Both the position numbers and the translations under genes were made by a program. Positions 46,900 to 55,840 of a DNA stretch of 62,209 nucleotides are shown one piece after another; the stretch's first letter is position 1, and each line of letters starts with the position of its first letter. The DNA lies in NCBI GenBank assembly GCA_009909065.1, contig JAAANZ010000106.1, positions 1-62,209 on the forward strand, in the 5' to 3' direction. The notes under the pieces were generated by a model. That model saw nothing but the letters and a program-made list of their open reading frames with translations, ran no database searches and was not told the DNA's origin. Source of the DNA: Alphaproteobacteria bacterium (lineage in GTDB: Bacteria; Pseudomonadota; Alphaproteobacteria; Caulobacterales; Hyphomonadaceae).

Positions 46900-47913
46900 A
46901 TGACGTCATTAAAGGCTTTGCAGCGACGGGCAAGGGAAGCCCGCCATTGGCTCATGGATGCCTGTTTTCCGCTCTGGGCCGAGACCGGCGTGAGTCGCAG
47001 CGGTGTTTTCATCGATGCCCTGCATCTCAATCACCGCGCGCCGGACGATACCGCCTCCGCCAGTGTGGTCACACAGGCGCGCCAGACCAGCCTGTTTGCA
47101 ATCGCCTTTGGCCAGGGCTGGCAGCCGGACAGGTCATTGGAACTCTGTCGGGCCGGCCTTGAATGCCTCACCGGCCCGGCGCTTCGCGGCGATGGCCGGC
47201 CCGGGGCGCGTATCGATGCCTCCGGGGACGGCCTGATTGACACGTCGACATCCGCCGAAACGGGTTTCGAACTGCTGCGAACACATGCCCGGATCCTCGC
47301 CAACCTGCCCGAACTTTCCGATCGCGCCGAGGCCGGCTCTGTCGCGCTGAGGGCCGCGCTCTCGCAAGGGGCCATGGACGCGGAAGAGGCAGCGCCAGCG
47401 AGCGACATGCCGACCGAGCTTGCCTGGGCCGAGGCCTGGCCTGAACGCTATGATCGTGCGAGGCTGCGCGAAGCTGCCGGGCGGTTGCCGGAGGCGTTGG
47501 CGCCGGCCCCGGCATGGCGTGTCTTCGAAATCATCGACTGGCTCTGGCGGGCGGGCCGACTGGGCGAAGATGTGGCCGGCGAACAGCTGAGCGAGGCCTA
47601 TCTGCGCGCGCTCGCGGACATGGACGACACCGGGCGGCTTTCCCATGGCGAAGACCGTGAACACCATGCCCGCGATCAGGCGCTGGCGCTGAGAGCCCAT
47701 CTCGCCATGATGGAATCGCGGCTCTGTCCAGGCGCCGACCGATCCGCCGCTCTCGCCTTCGATACGCTGATGGATGAGAACCTCACCTTCGAAGGGGGCT
47801 GGATCGCGCGCCACGGGGCGGACGGCCTGCCGCTCGACCAGGACATGCCGGCAGGCCTCGGACTGGATATTGCCGGGGCTTTTCTTCGCCTGCTCGAGGG
47901 GGTCGAGGCTTGA
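46900..47913 (+). CDS. N-acylglucosamine 2-epimerase-like (AGE family) protein, 337 aa
   Basis: HWLMDACFPLWAETGVSRSGVFIDAL and VVTQARQTSLFAIAFGQGW follow the AGE (alpha/alpha)6-barrel pattern, and HGEDREHHARDQALALRAHLAMM the C-terminal part. The catalytic His pair typical of active epimerases cannot be assigned confidently and the protein is shorter than usual (about 390-420), so an isomerase or a degenerate relative are both possible. Confidence 0.6.
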   Translation: MTSLKALQRRAREARHWLMDACFPLWAETGVSRSGVFIDALHLNHRAPDDTASASVVTQARQTSLFAIAFGQGWQPDRSLELCRAGLECLTGPALRGDGRPGARIDASGDGLIDTSTSAETGFELLRTHARILANLPELSDRAEAGSVALRAALSQGAMDAEEAAPASDMPTELAWAEAWPERYDRARLREAAGRLPEALAPAPAWRVFEIIDWLWRAGRLGEDVAGEQLSEAYLRALADMDDTGRLSHGEDREHHARDQALALRAHLAMMESRLCPGADRSAALAFDTLMDENLTFEGGWIARHGADGLPLDQDMPAGLGLDIAGAFLRLLEGVEA

Positions 47914-47980
47914 TTATTGCAGGCAAGCTGCGATGACCGCGCCCGACACCACAAGTCTGCAATGATCCAGGGAGCCGCCC

Positions 47981-48694
47981 ATGACCCGCCTTGCCCTCAT
48001 ACGACACGGACAGAGCACGTGGAATCTCGAAAACCGTTTCACCGGATGGTGGGACGCTGACCTTACGGAAAAGGGCGAAGACGAAGCGCGCCGTGCTGGC
48101 GGATTGCTCAAGCAGACAGGGATTGATTTCCGACAGACCTTTGCCAGCGTCCAGACCCGCGCGATCCGCACACTCTGGCTGGCGCTGTGGGAGATGGACC
48201 GGGTCTGGTTGCCGGTCGAGAAGCATTGGCGGCTGAACGAGCGCCATTATGGCGGGCTGACCGGTCTGGACAAGGCCGAGACGGCCGAAAGGCATGGCGC
48301 CGAACAGGTGCATGTCTGGCGGCGCTCCTATGACACCCCGCCCCCGCCGCTGCCGGCCGGAAGCGAATATGATCTGTCGGGTGATCCGCGCTATGAAGGC
48401 GTTGAAGTGCCCGCCGCTGAAAGCCTGAAACTGACCCTGGAGCGCGTGCTTCCCTATTGGGACGCCCGTCTTGCCCCGACGCTGGAGGCAGGACACGACA
48501 CCCTGGTCGCCGCTCATGGCAATTCCCTGCGCGCGCTGGTCAAGCACCTGTTCGGCGTGCCCGATGAGACGATTACCGGGGTCGAGATTCCCACCGGGAA
48601 TCCCTTGCTGCTGGAGCTCGATGACCGCCTGAAACCGGTTTCCGCGCGCTATCTCGACGGTGACCGGGCGCGGGACCTGCCGGACCTGCCATGA
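47981..48694 (+). CDS. gpmA: 2,3-bisphosphoglycerate-dependent phosphoglycerate mutase, 237 aa
   Basis: [21 protein letters not shown] holds the phospho-His (H9) and substrate loop; [15 protein letters not shown] and [15 protein letters not shown] with [11 protein letters not shown] complete the active site. Glycolytic 3-PG/2-PG interconversion. Its stop overlaps the deaminase start (ATGA), heading a three-gene coupled string. Confidence 0.95.
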   Translation: MTRLALIRHGQSTWNLENRFTGWWDADLTEKGEDEARRAGGLLKQTGIDFRQTFASVQTRAIRTLWLALWEMDRVWLPVEKHWRLNERHYGGLTGLDKAETAERHGAEQVHVWRRSYDTPPPPLPAGSEYDLSGDPRYEGVEVPAAESLKLTLERVLPYWDARLAPTLEAGHDTLVAAHGNSLRALVKHLFGVPDETITGVEIPTGNPLLLELDDRLKPVSARYLDGDRARDLPDLP

Positions 48695-49143
48695 GCCGGC
48701 GGCGCGACAGGCGCCTGATGGGCCGCGCGCTTGCGCTGGCCTGCCGCCGTCACGGGAATACGGGCGACAACCCTTCCGTTGGCTGCGTGGTCACTGACGC
48801 CGAGGGCCATGTGGTCGCCGAGGCTGCGACCGGCGAGGGCGGGCGCCCGCATGCCGAGGAGTTGGCGCTGGCCGCGGCGGGCGGGCGCGCGCGCGGCGGG
48901 ACGGCCTATGTCACGCTGGAACCCTGCCGGCTGCGTTCCAATGGTGAGCCCGCCTGCAGCGTGCGCCTGCTGGACAGCGGTGTCGACAGGGTGGTGGTCG
49001 CGGTCGAGGATGCGCACCCGCAGGGCGCCGGCGGCCTTTCAAGGCTGCGTGCGGCCGGCGTCAGGGTCGAGCTCGGCCTGAAACGCGGGCCCGCGCTGAG
49101 GCTCTATCGCGATTTCTTCCGATCTGCGAAAACAGACGGATGA
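48691..49143 (+). CDS. RibD-type (CMP/dCMP-like) deaminase domain protein, 150 aa
   Basis: The zinc site is visible as HAEE (H54, E56) and [13 protein letters not shown] (C79, C89). [12 protein letters not shown] and TLEPC resemble the riboflavin-biosynthesis deaminase domain of RibD, but the reductase half is absent and the protein ends at residue 150. Coupled by ATGA overlaps to gpmA before and the glycosyltransferase after. The substrate is open; it could be a RibD paralogue or a guanine/cytosine-type deaminase. Confidence 0.75.
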   Translation: MSRRRDRRLMGRALALACRRHGNTGDNPSVGCVVTDAEGHVVAEAATGEGGRPHAEELALAAAGGRARGGTAYVTLEPCRLRSNGEPACSVRLLDSGVDRVVVAVEDAHPQGAGGLSRLRAAGVRVELGLKRGPALRLYRDFFRSAKTDG

Positions 49144-49904
49144 CCGATCCCGCGCCGCAGCTTTCCGTGCTGATTCCGTTCTATAATGAGGCGGGCAATG
49201 TGCTTCCCCTTCTCGAGGAGGTGCACGCGGTGCTCGCCGGGGCCATGGTGTTCGAAGTGGTCTGCGTGGATGACCAGTCCGGCGATGCCACGGGCGACGA
49301 GCTGGCTGAAGCCGCGGCGCGCTGGCCGGACACGGTGCGCGTCCTCACCCATATCCGGCGGGCCGGGAAATCGGCGGCCCTGTTCACCGGTCTGAAAGCC
49401 GTGCGCGGGGCATGGACACAGCTCATCGATGGCGATGGCCAGAACGACATCGCCGACACGAAACGTGTCTGGGCGGAGGTGGTCGCTCCCGGCGCACCGC
49501 CGCGGCTCGGCCTGATAGCCGGGCGGCGCAAGAGCCGCAATGACAGCGGTTTCAAATGGCTGCAATCGCGTGTCGCCAATGGTGTGCGCCGCTTCGTGCT
49601 CAAGGATGATGCCACGGATACGGGGTGCGGCTGGAAGCTGATCCGGACAGAGACATTCCGCGAGCTGCCATTCTTTGCGTCCATGCACCGTTTCCTGCCG
49701 GCCCTGGTCAAGCGGGCCGGCTGGGACGTGCGCGAAGAATGGGTCAATGACCGGGCCCGCTGGCACGGCGCATCGAAATACGGCTTCCTGGGGCGGCTCG
49801 GGGCCGGCCTGTTCGACCTGATGGGAATGTTCTGGCTGATCCGGCGCGGTGGATATGGGGTTGCACGCGAATGGGATGATCCGCGTGCCGAGGAGCAAGC
49901 TTAG
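49140..49904 (+). CDS. Family 2 glycosyltransferase (DPM1-like), 254 aa
   Basis: LSVLIPFYNEAGNVLPLLEEV and VCVDDQSGDAT (nucleotide-binding DD) open the GT-A fold; QLIDGDGQND is the DxD-type motif. A single hydrophobic stretch near the C-terminus (GAGLFDLMGMFWLI) suggests membrane contact. It probably transfers a sugar to a polyprenyl phosphate. The downstream end meets repeat copy 2. Confidence 0.88.
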   Translation: MTDPAPQLSVLIPFYNEAGNVLPLLEEVHAVLAGAMVFEVVCVDDQSGDATGDELAEAAARWPDTVRVLTHIRRAGKSAALFTGLKAVRGAWTQLIDGDGQNDIADTKRVWAEVVAPGAPPRLGLIAGRRKSRNDSGFKWLQSRVANGVRRFVLKDDATDTGCGWKLIRTETFRELPFFASMHRFLPALVKRAGWDVREEWVNDRARWHGASKYGFLGRLGAGLFDLMGMFWLIRRGGYGVAREWDDPRAEEQA

Positions 49905-49998
49905 GGCGGTCTGGAGTCGCGCGGAAGACGGGCGCTTTATCTCTCGGTTTTGCGCAAGTCTCCGTTCGCAATCGATTCCGATTGCTCCGAACTTGTTT
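49905..49998 (-). repeat. Intergenic repeat element, copy 2
   Basis: Bases 49927-49998, read on the minus strand, align with 17865-17936 over about 72 bp at roughly 85% identity, including the shared block CGATTGCGAACG. The flanking loop (TGGAGTCGCGCGGAA, 49912-49926) matches the copy 1 loop in the same plus orientation, although the long arm is inverted. It exactly fills the space between the glycosyltransferase stop and the rimM stop. Confidence 0.75.
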
Positions 49999-50531
49999 CA
50001 GGCATCGCCGTCATCGGCCCAAAGGGCCCAGTCAGCCACGGTCAGCCGGCCGGCCTCAAGATCGACCATTGGCACATCTTCCAGGGTGAATGGCACGAAG
50101 CGGGATTTTCCGCCGGCAATCGGCTGAACCTCGATCAGGTCGCTTGCGCCAAAATCCTGAACCGCCTTCACCCGCCCGACCGGCTCGCTCCCGCCGGCAT
50201 AGACCGTCAGGCCGACAAGGTCCTCGACATAGAATTCATTCTCTCCGGTGTCCGGCAGGGCGCTGCGAAGGACGTGCAGGGGCGTGCCCTTCAAGGCGTC
50301 CCAGGCCTCGCGCGTGCATTCCTGCTTCGGCGTGACGATGAAATGCGATTTGGCCGGGCGGACGCTCGCAGCTTCGACAAGGACGGCGCCGTCATCGCCC
50401 AGAAGCGGGCCATAGGCGAAACAGTCTTCCGGGTCGGCGGTGAAACTCTTCACGCGAACATCACCGCGCACGCCATGGGCGCCGGCAATGGCACCGACTA
50501 CAATCAGCCGGTCACCGCCCCGCCCGCTCAT
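49998..50531 (-). CDS. rimM: 16S rRNA processing protein RimM, 177 aa
   Basis: VVGAIAGAHGVRGDVRVKSFT is the RimM N-terminal signature; EFYVEDLVGLTVY and VQDFGASDLIEVQPIAGG with FVPFTLEDVPMVDLEAGRL are the PRC-barrel part. Its ATG overlaps the crystallin stop (ATGA). In most bacteria rimM follows rpsP directly and precedes trmD-rplS; here trmD and rplS are absent and the crystallin gene is inserted. Confidence 0.94.
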   Translation of the reverse strand: MSGRGGDRLIVVGAIAGAHGVRGDVRVKSFTADPEDCFAYGPLLGDDGAVLVEAASVRPAKSHFIVTPKQECTREAWDALKGTPLHVLRSALPDTGENEFYVEDLVGLTVYAGGSEPVGRVKAVQDFGASDLIEVQPIAGGKSRFVPFTLEDVPMVDLEAGRLTVADWALWADDGDA

Positions 50532-51340
50532 CTGCGCCAGCCCGGGCGGCGTGCATGCCGGGCTTCGCGCAAGGGGCGCACCGATGAGATATTGTCATCC
50601 AGCCCGAAGGGCGAAAGCTTGCCGACGGAGGCATCAACGATCTCGCAGCGTCCGCGAAAACCGGGATCGACACACACCTCCCAGACGCCGTAATCGACAC
50701 GGATGGAGCTCACCGTATCATTGGCGCCGCGATATTTCAGATAGGTGTCGGCCCGGTCGAGGGCATAGGAGCGGCCCCGGAAATAGGGGTCCGCAAAAAG
50801 CGTGATGCCACCATCAGCGCGCGCGCCATAGCGCTCATGGCCGCGCAGGCCGGGTCCATGGCCGCGCCGCGCGGGGCGCCGCCAGCCATGACCGGCATAG
50901 CCGTAGCGGCGGGCCGCTTTACGGCCCAAGGGACGCAGGGAGGTGATCGTGTCGTCCATTCGGATATAGGAGAGTTTGGTCTCCTCTCCCCTGATGATGC
51001 GGCAGCGGCCGGTGAAGTTCGGATCGGCACAGACTTCCCAGACGCCGCCGCGCACGGCGATGGAGGAAATCGAGTCGTTGAGCCCGATACGCTGGCGCGA
51101 GAGCGAGTGCACCGGCCGGTCCAGTTCGATGGCGCGCCCGCGGAAATGGGGATGTTCCCAGGCCACCAGGCGGGTTTGCGGGCCGCGCCGTCCACCGTAG
51201 AGGTGTTTGTCATGGTCTGCGGACCAGTGACCGCGAACGCCGGTGTCATGGCTGCGACCGCGATCGGCGTCGGCCGGCAGGGCGAACAGGCCGATGGCGA
51301 CCAGGCCGGCGGCGGCACGGCGGACAGGAAAACGGGTCAT
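50528..51340 (-). CDS. Secreted beta/gamma-crystallin protein with two Ca-binding-type domains, 270 aa
   Basis: A signal peptide (RRAAAGLVAIGLFALPADA) is followed by two beta/gamma-crystallin domains (about 55-137 and 178-257). Each has two Greek-key motifs ending in the calcium signature N/D-N/D-x-x-S/T-S: NDSISS (88-93), DDTITS (129-134), NDTVSS (207-212), DDNISS (248-253). All four are canonical. A basic Gly/Arg linker joins the domains. GGAG before ATG 51340. It lies between rpsP and rimM and is translationally coupled to rimM. Confidence 0.9.
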   Translation of the reverse strand: MTRFPVRRAAAGLVAIGLFALPADADRGRSHDTGVRGHWSADHDKHLYGGRRGPQTRLVAWEHPHFRGRAIELDRPVHSLSRQRIGLNDSISSIAVRGGVWEVCADPNFTGRCRIIRGEETKLSYIRMDDTITSLRPLGRKAARRYGYAGHGWRRPARRGHGPGLRGHERYGARADGGITLFADPYFRGRSYALDRADTYLKYRGANDTVSSIRVDYGVWEVCVDPGFRGRCEIVDASVGKLSPFGLDDNISSVRPLREARHARRPGWRR

Positions 51341-51421
51341 GGCACACTCCATACAATCTCGCATGGAGACAGGCTCGCACGGCCGCGGTGAACCGGCCGG
51401 GAAAGGCCGGTTCAGGCGACG

Positions 51422-51871
51422 TTAACCCTCGGCGCTTTCCTCAACCGGGGCGTCCTCACTGGTCGCTTCGGCCTTGGCGGCGCGCTTGGCCTCTTCCTCG
51501 GCTTCCTTGCGGGCGGCCGCCTTCTCGGCGCGCTCTTCCTCGCGCTCCTTGGCTTTCGTCCCGGGCTCGCCTTTCTTGGGGTTGTTACCGGGCTGGTAGT
51601 TCCAGACCGGCTTGTCCTCGCCTTCCAGCGTCACCTGGGACAGGAAGCGGGCGACACGGTCGGTCGGCTTGGCGCCCTTGGCGATCCAGCCGGCGGCCTT
51701 GGCGCCGTCAATCCGGATGCGGTCTTCGCGGTCCTTGGGCAGGCGCGGGTCATAGATACCGATCTTCTCGATATAGCGCCCGTCGCGCGGCATGCGGCTG
51801 TCGGCGACGACAACACGGTAGAAGGGACGTTTCTTGGACCCGCCACGGGCAAGTCGGATCTTGAGGGCCAT
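51422..51871 (-). CDS. rpsP: 30S ribosomal protein S16 with charged C-terminal tail, 149 aa
   Basis: [20 protein letters not shown] and [20 protein letters not shown] are S16; S16 itself is about 80-90 aa, and the extra C-terminus is a Glu/Lys/Ala-rich helix ([20 protein letters not shown]). Similar tails occur in other alphaproteobacteria. Confidence 0.96.
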   Translation of the reverse strand: MALKIRLARGGSKKRPFYRVVVADSRMPRDGRYIEKIGIYDPRLPKDREDRIRIDGAKAAGWIAKGAKPTDRVARFLSQVTLEGEDKPVWNYQPGNNPKKGEPGTKAKEREEERAEKAAARKEAEEEAKRAAKAEATSEDAPVEESAEG

Positions 51872-51881
51872 GGGTTACTCC

Positions 51882-52175
51882 TTATGAACTGGCGTCTCTG
51901 ATGTTTTCGTGGTGGCGGATGACTTCCGCCACGATGAAGGCGAGGAATTTCTCGGCGAATTCGGGGTCGAGGCCGCTCTCATCGGCGAGGCGCCTGAGGC
52001 GCGCGATCTGCTCGCCCTCGCGCGACTTGTCGGCCGGCGGCATGTCATGGGCGGCCTTGAGCCGACCAACCGCCTGCGTGACCTTGAACCGCTCGGCCAG
52101 CGTGTGCAGCAGGATGGCATCGAGATTGTCGATGCTGGCGCGATAGGCGGCGAGCTGGTCGAGGGGGGCGGTCAT
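51882..52175 (-). CDS. Chorismate mutase, AroQ type, 97 aa
   Basis: An all-helical AroQ domain: LAAYRASIDNLDAILLHTLAERFKVTQAVGRLKA (Arg and Lys of the active site) and REGEQIARLRRLADESGLDPEF. Converts chorismate to prephenate for Phe/Tyr. Its place between ffh and rpsP is known in related genomes. Its start overlaps the lipoprotein stop (ATGA). Confidence 0.9.
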   Translation of the reverse strand: MTAPLDQLAAYRASIDNLDAILLHTLAERFKVTQAVGRLKAAHDMPPADKSREGEQIARLRRLADESGLDPEFAEKFLAFIVAEVIRHHENIRDASS

Positions 52176-52741
52176 TGGTCCTCGTTGCCAACAAGATCGA
52201 TGCCGTCGCCGAGTTCGGGTTCCTTCAATTCAATCCGGTTGGAAACCCTATCGTACTCGGCTGGGAGCACCACATTCGCGGCTCCCTCTTCGGCATATTG
52301 ACCTTCGAGGCGGAACCGGTGGGCGGCAAAAGCCTGTTCCGACGCGGCTCGGAACCAGCGTTCAACCCTTTCTTCAGTCTCTGGTGACGGCTCTATGCGG
52401 GCTATGCCTCCTGCACGTCCCCAATAGACTGTGCAGGCGGAGAATTTCGGTTCAGGCTTTCCTGAAGGACGGACTTTTCCGCGAACCAGGCATTTCGCTA
52501 TGACGCCAGCTGCGCCAAGCGCAGGGTGGTAACCTGTCGCGCATTGACGCGTGATCGTAATGCCCGTGTCCAGTTCCTTGTCAACATCGCGACAATGAAG
52601 CGCCTGGTCCGATGCGCGGATTTTCAGCTCTCTCTCTCCGGAATTTCTACTGTCGGACGACTGCACGCTCTCGTCCTGAGATGTTTGGCAACCAGCTAAA
52701 ACAACCAGCGATGCCAAGATCAATTGGATGTGTTGTTTCAT
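52172..52741 (-). CDS. Predicted lipoprotein, 189 aa
   Basis: Signal peptide with lipobox LAGC (Cys at 18), then a Ser/Gln-rich linker, a Cys-containing domain (CRDVDKELDTGITITRQCATGY, VIAKCLVRGK, FSACTVYW) and a charged helix. GAGGGGA precedes ATG 52741. Base composition is visibly lower in GC than its neighbours. No family recognised. It is inserted between ffh and the chorismate mutase, coupled to the latter. Confidence 0.75.
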   Translation of the reverse strand: MKQHIQLILASLVVLAGCQTSQDESVQSSDSRNSGERELKIRASDQALHCRDVDKELDTGITITRQCATGYHPALGAAGVIAKCLVRGKVRPSGKPEPKFSACTVYWGRAGGIARIEPSPETEERVERWFRAASEQAFAAHRFRLEGQYAEEGAANVVLPAEYDRVSNRIELKEPELGDGIDLVGNEDQ

Positions 52742-52781
52742 ACTGTTTGTCCCCTCAAGACCTGAAAAAATGCAATATTGC

Positions 52782-54260
52782 TCACTTCTTCTTCCCCCCG
52801 CCTGTGCCGGGCAGGCCGCCGCCGAGGCCCGGAAGCTGGCCCGGCGCCGCACCGCCGCCGAGGCCGGGGAGCTGGCCGCCGCCGGGCCCGCCCAATTTCG
52901 CCATGGCGGCCGGGTCCATGCCGCCCATCTGGCCCATCAGGCCCTTCATGCCGCCCTTGCCCATCTTCTTCATCATGCCGGACATCTGCTTGTGCATCTT
53001 CATCAGCTTGTTGACGTCCTGCACGCTGACGCCGGCGCCCGCAGCAATCCGCTTGCGTCGAGAAGCGTTCAGGAGGGCCGGCTTCTTGCGCTCCTTCGGC
53101 GTCATGGAATTGATGATCGCTTCCTGGCGCGCGAGCATCTTGTCATCCATGTTGGCCGCATCCATGGCCTGCTTGGCCTTCTTGGCGCCCGGCATCATGC
53201 CCATGATGCCGCCCAGGCCGCCCATCTTCTGCATCTGGCGCAGCTGGTCGCGAAGATCCTCGAGGTCGAACTCGCCCTTGCGCATCTTCTTCGCCATGCG
53301 CTCGGCTTTTTCCTCGTCATAATTCTCCGCGGCCTTCTCGACGAGGGAGACGATATCGCCCTGGCCGAGAATGCGCCCGGCCAGCCGCTTGGCATCGAAG
53401 GCCTCGATCCCGTCGAGCTTTTCGCTGACGCCGAGAAACTTGATCGGCAGGCCGGTCACCGCGCGCATGGACAGCGCCGCACCGCCGCGCCCGTCGCCAT
53501 CCATCCGCGTCAGGACAAGCCCGGTCAGCGGCAGGCGCTCATGGAACCGCTGCGCTGTTTCCACCGCATCCTGGCCGGTCAGGCTGTCGGCCACCAGCAG
53601 GGTTTCGGCTGGCTGGGCAATATCGGCGACCTCGGCGGCCTCGCCCATCATCTGCTCGTCGAGCGTGGTGCGCCCGGCGGTGTCGAGGATCAGAACGTCA
53701 TGACCGCCGAGCTTGGCCGCATTGATCGCGCGGCGCGTGATGTCGGCGGGCAGCTGGCCCTCGATGATCGGCAGGGAGGAGACATTCTCGCCGGCCTGCT
53801 CGGCGAGAATGGCGAGCTGTTCCATCGCGGCGGGACGGCGGATGTCGAGGCTGGCGACGAGGACCTTCTTGCGTTCCTTTTCGGCAAGGCGCCTGGCGAG
53901 CTTGCCGGTCGTCGTCGTCTTGCCCGAGCCCTGAAGGCCCGCCATCATGACGATCGCCGGCGGGCTGTCGATCCGCAGGCTTGTGTCGGCCTCTTCCCCG
54001 CCCAGCATCTCGACAAGCCCGTCATGGACGATCTTGACCACTTGCTGGCCGGGCTTGACCGAGCGGATGACCTCTTCGCCGACCGCGCGTTCCTTCACCC
54101 CGGCGATGAAATCCTTGACCACGGGCAGGGCGACATCGGCCTCCAGAAGCGCAACGCGGATCTCGCGCAGGGCCGCGGTGACATCCTTTTCCGAAAGGGC
54201 GCCGCGGCCGGTGAGGCCATCGAATATGCCGCCGAGGCGGTCGGAAAGCGTATCGAACAT
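52782..54260 (-). CDS. ffh: Signal recognition particle protein Ffh, 492 aa
   Basis: N domain (MFDTLSDRLGGIFDGLTGRG), then NG GTPase with GLQGSGKTTT near residue 107, DTAGRTTLDEQMM, TRMDGDGRGG and FLGVSEKLD. The C-terminal M domain is Met-rich (KMHKQMSGMMKKMGKGGMK) and ends in a Gly/Pro-rich tail of unusual length (GGGQLPGLGGGAAPGQ) with terminal Lys. Targets nascent membrane proteins with 4.5S RNA. First gene of the minus-strand operon. Confidence 0.97.
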   Translation of the reverse strand: MFDTLSDRLGGIFDGLTGRGALSEKDVTAALREIRVALLEADVALPVVKDFIAGVKERAVGEEVIRSVKPGQQVVKIVHDGLVEMLGGEEADTSLRIDSPPAIVMMAGLQGSGKTTTTGKLARRLAEKERKKVLVASLDIRRPAAMEQLAILAEQAGENVSSLPIIEGQLPADITRRAINAAKLGGHDVLILDTAGRTTLDEQMMGEAAEVADIAQPAETLLVADSLTGQDAVETAQRFHERLPLTGLVLTRMDGDGRGGAALSMRAVTGLPIKFLGVSEKLDGIEAFDAKRLAGRILGQGDIVSLVEKAAENYDEEKAERMAKKMRKGEFDLEDLRDQLRQMQKMGGLGGIMGMMPGAKKAKQAMDAANMDDKMLARQEAIINSMTPKERKKPALLNASRRKRIAAGAGVSVQDVNKLMKMHKQMSGMMKKMGKGGMKGLMGQMGGMDPAAMAKLGGPGGGQLPGLGGGAAPGQLPGLGGGLPGTGGGKKK

Positions 54261-54531
54261 CGCCGTTGTCCTCTTATCTGCCGGGCCGTGTCACTTGCCC
54301 CAGAGGTAAGCACGAGTTTTGTCCGCACAAAGCCCGACTGCCCCGCTGAGCGACACTTCGCCGGGCGGGGGGCCTCGCCGGGCTCTTGCCTTTGTTCCTC
54401 CGTCGGCCCGATGGGCCTTCGATGGAACGCGCTCAAGGCTGCTGTCCCGGTCAAAGCGCGCAATATCGGTTCTGCGCGGGTGAGCGCGGGAAAGAGCACA
54501 GAGTGGCCGGGAAATCAAGTGCGGGCGCGTT

Positions 54532-55110
54532 TCAGCGCGAGAGCCGCCGGGCCATCTCCCGCACAGCCGGTTCGGCCTCGTCGCGCAAGAGGGACAGGAC
54601 CGCCATGTCACTCCAGCGCCCATCGGCCATGCGCTGATAACTGCGCAGGGTGCCCTCATGCGCCGCGCCGAGCCGTTCCAGCGCCTGGATGGCCGGCCGG
54701 TTCTCCGCCGAGACCATCCAGCCGATGCGCCGCGCGCCCCAGGCGAGCGCACGCTCGATCAGCAGCATCTGCGTGGCCGGGAAGACCAGGGTTCCGCGCA
54801 TCTCTTCGGGGTGCCAGAAATAATTGATCCGCAGGCGCCGGTGCACGCGGCTGATATTGTCGAAAGCGGCCACCCCGGCGAAAGCGCCGTCTGCAGCCCG
54901 ATAGATCGCGAAGGGGACAAGATCGCCCCGGGCCGCGGCATCGGCGACATGATCGGCATAATTGCGCAGATTGAGACCTTTCGGGATGTCGGGCATCCAG
55001 TCCCACATGGCTTCGATCGCGCCGGAGGCCTTGAGGTCGTCGAGATGCGCGTCCCCGAAGACCTCGAGCCGCAGGACGGAATTGCAAAGACCCGGCGCGT
55101 TCAGCTGCAT
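54532..55110 (-). CDS. GNAT-family N-acetyltransferase (RimJ/RimL type), 192 aa
   Basis: VFGDAHLDDLKASG, FAIYRAADGAFAGVAAFDNIS, RINYFWHPEEMRGTLVF and ALAWGARRIGWMVSAENRPAIQALERLGAAHEGTLR follow the RimJ/RimL fold, with the late ENxxAxxxLexLGF-like block. Substrate unknown. The 270 bp between it and ffh show no gene. Confidence 0.85.
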   Translation of the reverse strand: MQLNAPGLCNSVLRLEVFGDAHLDDLKASGAIEAMWDWMPDIPKGLNLRNYADHVADAAARGDLVPFAIYRAADGAFAGVAAFDNISRVHRRLRINYFWHPEEMRGTLVFPATQMLLIERALAWGARRIGWMVSAENRPAIQALERLGAAHEGTLRSYQRMADGRWSDMAVLSLLRDEAEPAVREMARRLSR

Positions 55111-55157
55111 CTTCCGATGATTGCAGGCCCGTCAGGCCGGTGCAATCTCCCACAATG

Positions 55158-55688
55158 TCACGCGGCCGCCTGTTCTGCGGCCAGCACTCGCGAAACGCCA
55201 TTGACGACCGCGCCAAGCCGGATCGAGGCCTGGATCTGTTCGCTCGTGAACCCGGCCTTGCGCAGCTCGGCTTCGTGGGAGTCCAGGCACATGCCGCAGC
55301 CATTGACCGCCGATACGGCCATGCAGAAGAGCTCGAAATCGGCTTTGTCGATGCCGGGCTTGCCGATCACATTCATGCGCAGTTTTGCCGGCATGGTCCT
55401 GTAGGTCTCGTTCGAGATCAGGTGGATCGCGCGATAATAGACATTGTTCATGCCCATCACTGCCGCGGCGGCCTTTGCGGCCTGGCGGGCCTCATCGCTG
55501 AGCGTATCGGCAATCTCGGCGGACACGGCTTTCACCACGTCCGGCTGGCCGACGGCATAGGCGCAGGCCAGCATGCAGCCATATTTCTGCTGGTCATTCA
55601 GGATCGTCTCATTGGCGAGCGATCCGATATTCAGTTTCAGGTCCTTGGCATAGTCGGGCATGGCCGACCTCAGGGTGTCGAGGGACAT
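55158..55688 (-). CDS. ahpD: AhpD-like carboxymuconolactone decarboxylase-family peroxidase, 176 aa
   Basis: The redox CxxC with its relay His is NGCGMCLDSHE (C131, C134, H138), the AhpD signature; FTSEQIQASIRLGAVVNGVSRVL follows. AhpD reduces AhpC in place of AhpF. GGAGG before ATG 55688. Downstream of ahpC, divergent from oxyR. Confidence 0.9.
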   Translation of the reverse strand: MSLDTLRSAMPDYAKDLKLNIGSLANETILNDQQKYGCMLACAYAVGQPDVVKAVSAEIADTLSDEARQAAKAAAAVMGMNNVYYRAIHLISNETYRTMPAKLRMNVIGKPGIDKADFELFCMAVSAVNGCGMCLDSHEAELRKAGFTSEQIQASIRLGAVVNGVSRVLAAEQAAA

Positions 55689-55840
55689 GGGGCCTCCGCA
55701 ATTCGGATTTTCGGGATGAGGAAAGGTGGTCGCCCCGCCCCCGGCCGGGGGGAGGGAGGGGACTGGGAGGCGAGGCGACCGGGTGCGCCGGAGCATTGGG
55801 GGGACGTCCATGCCGGCGCACTGAAACGCGTCAGATCGAT

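Noticed and set aside
54261-54531. Gene-free stretch upstream of ffh examined for 4.5S RNA or a small gene
   Set aside because: No recognisable SRP RNA tetraloop/asymmetric-loop pattern and no frame with a ribosome-binding site.
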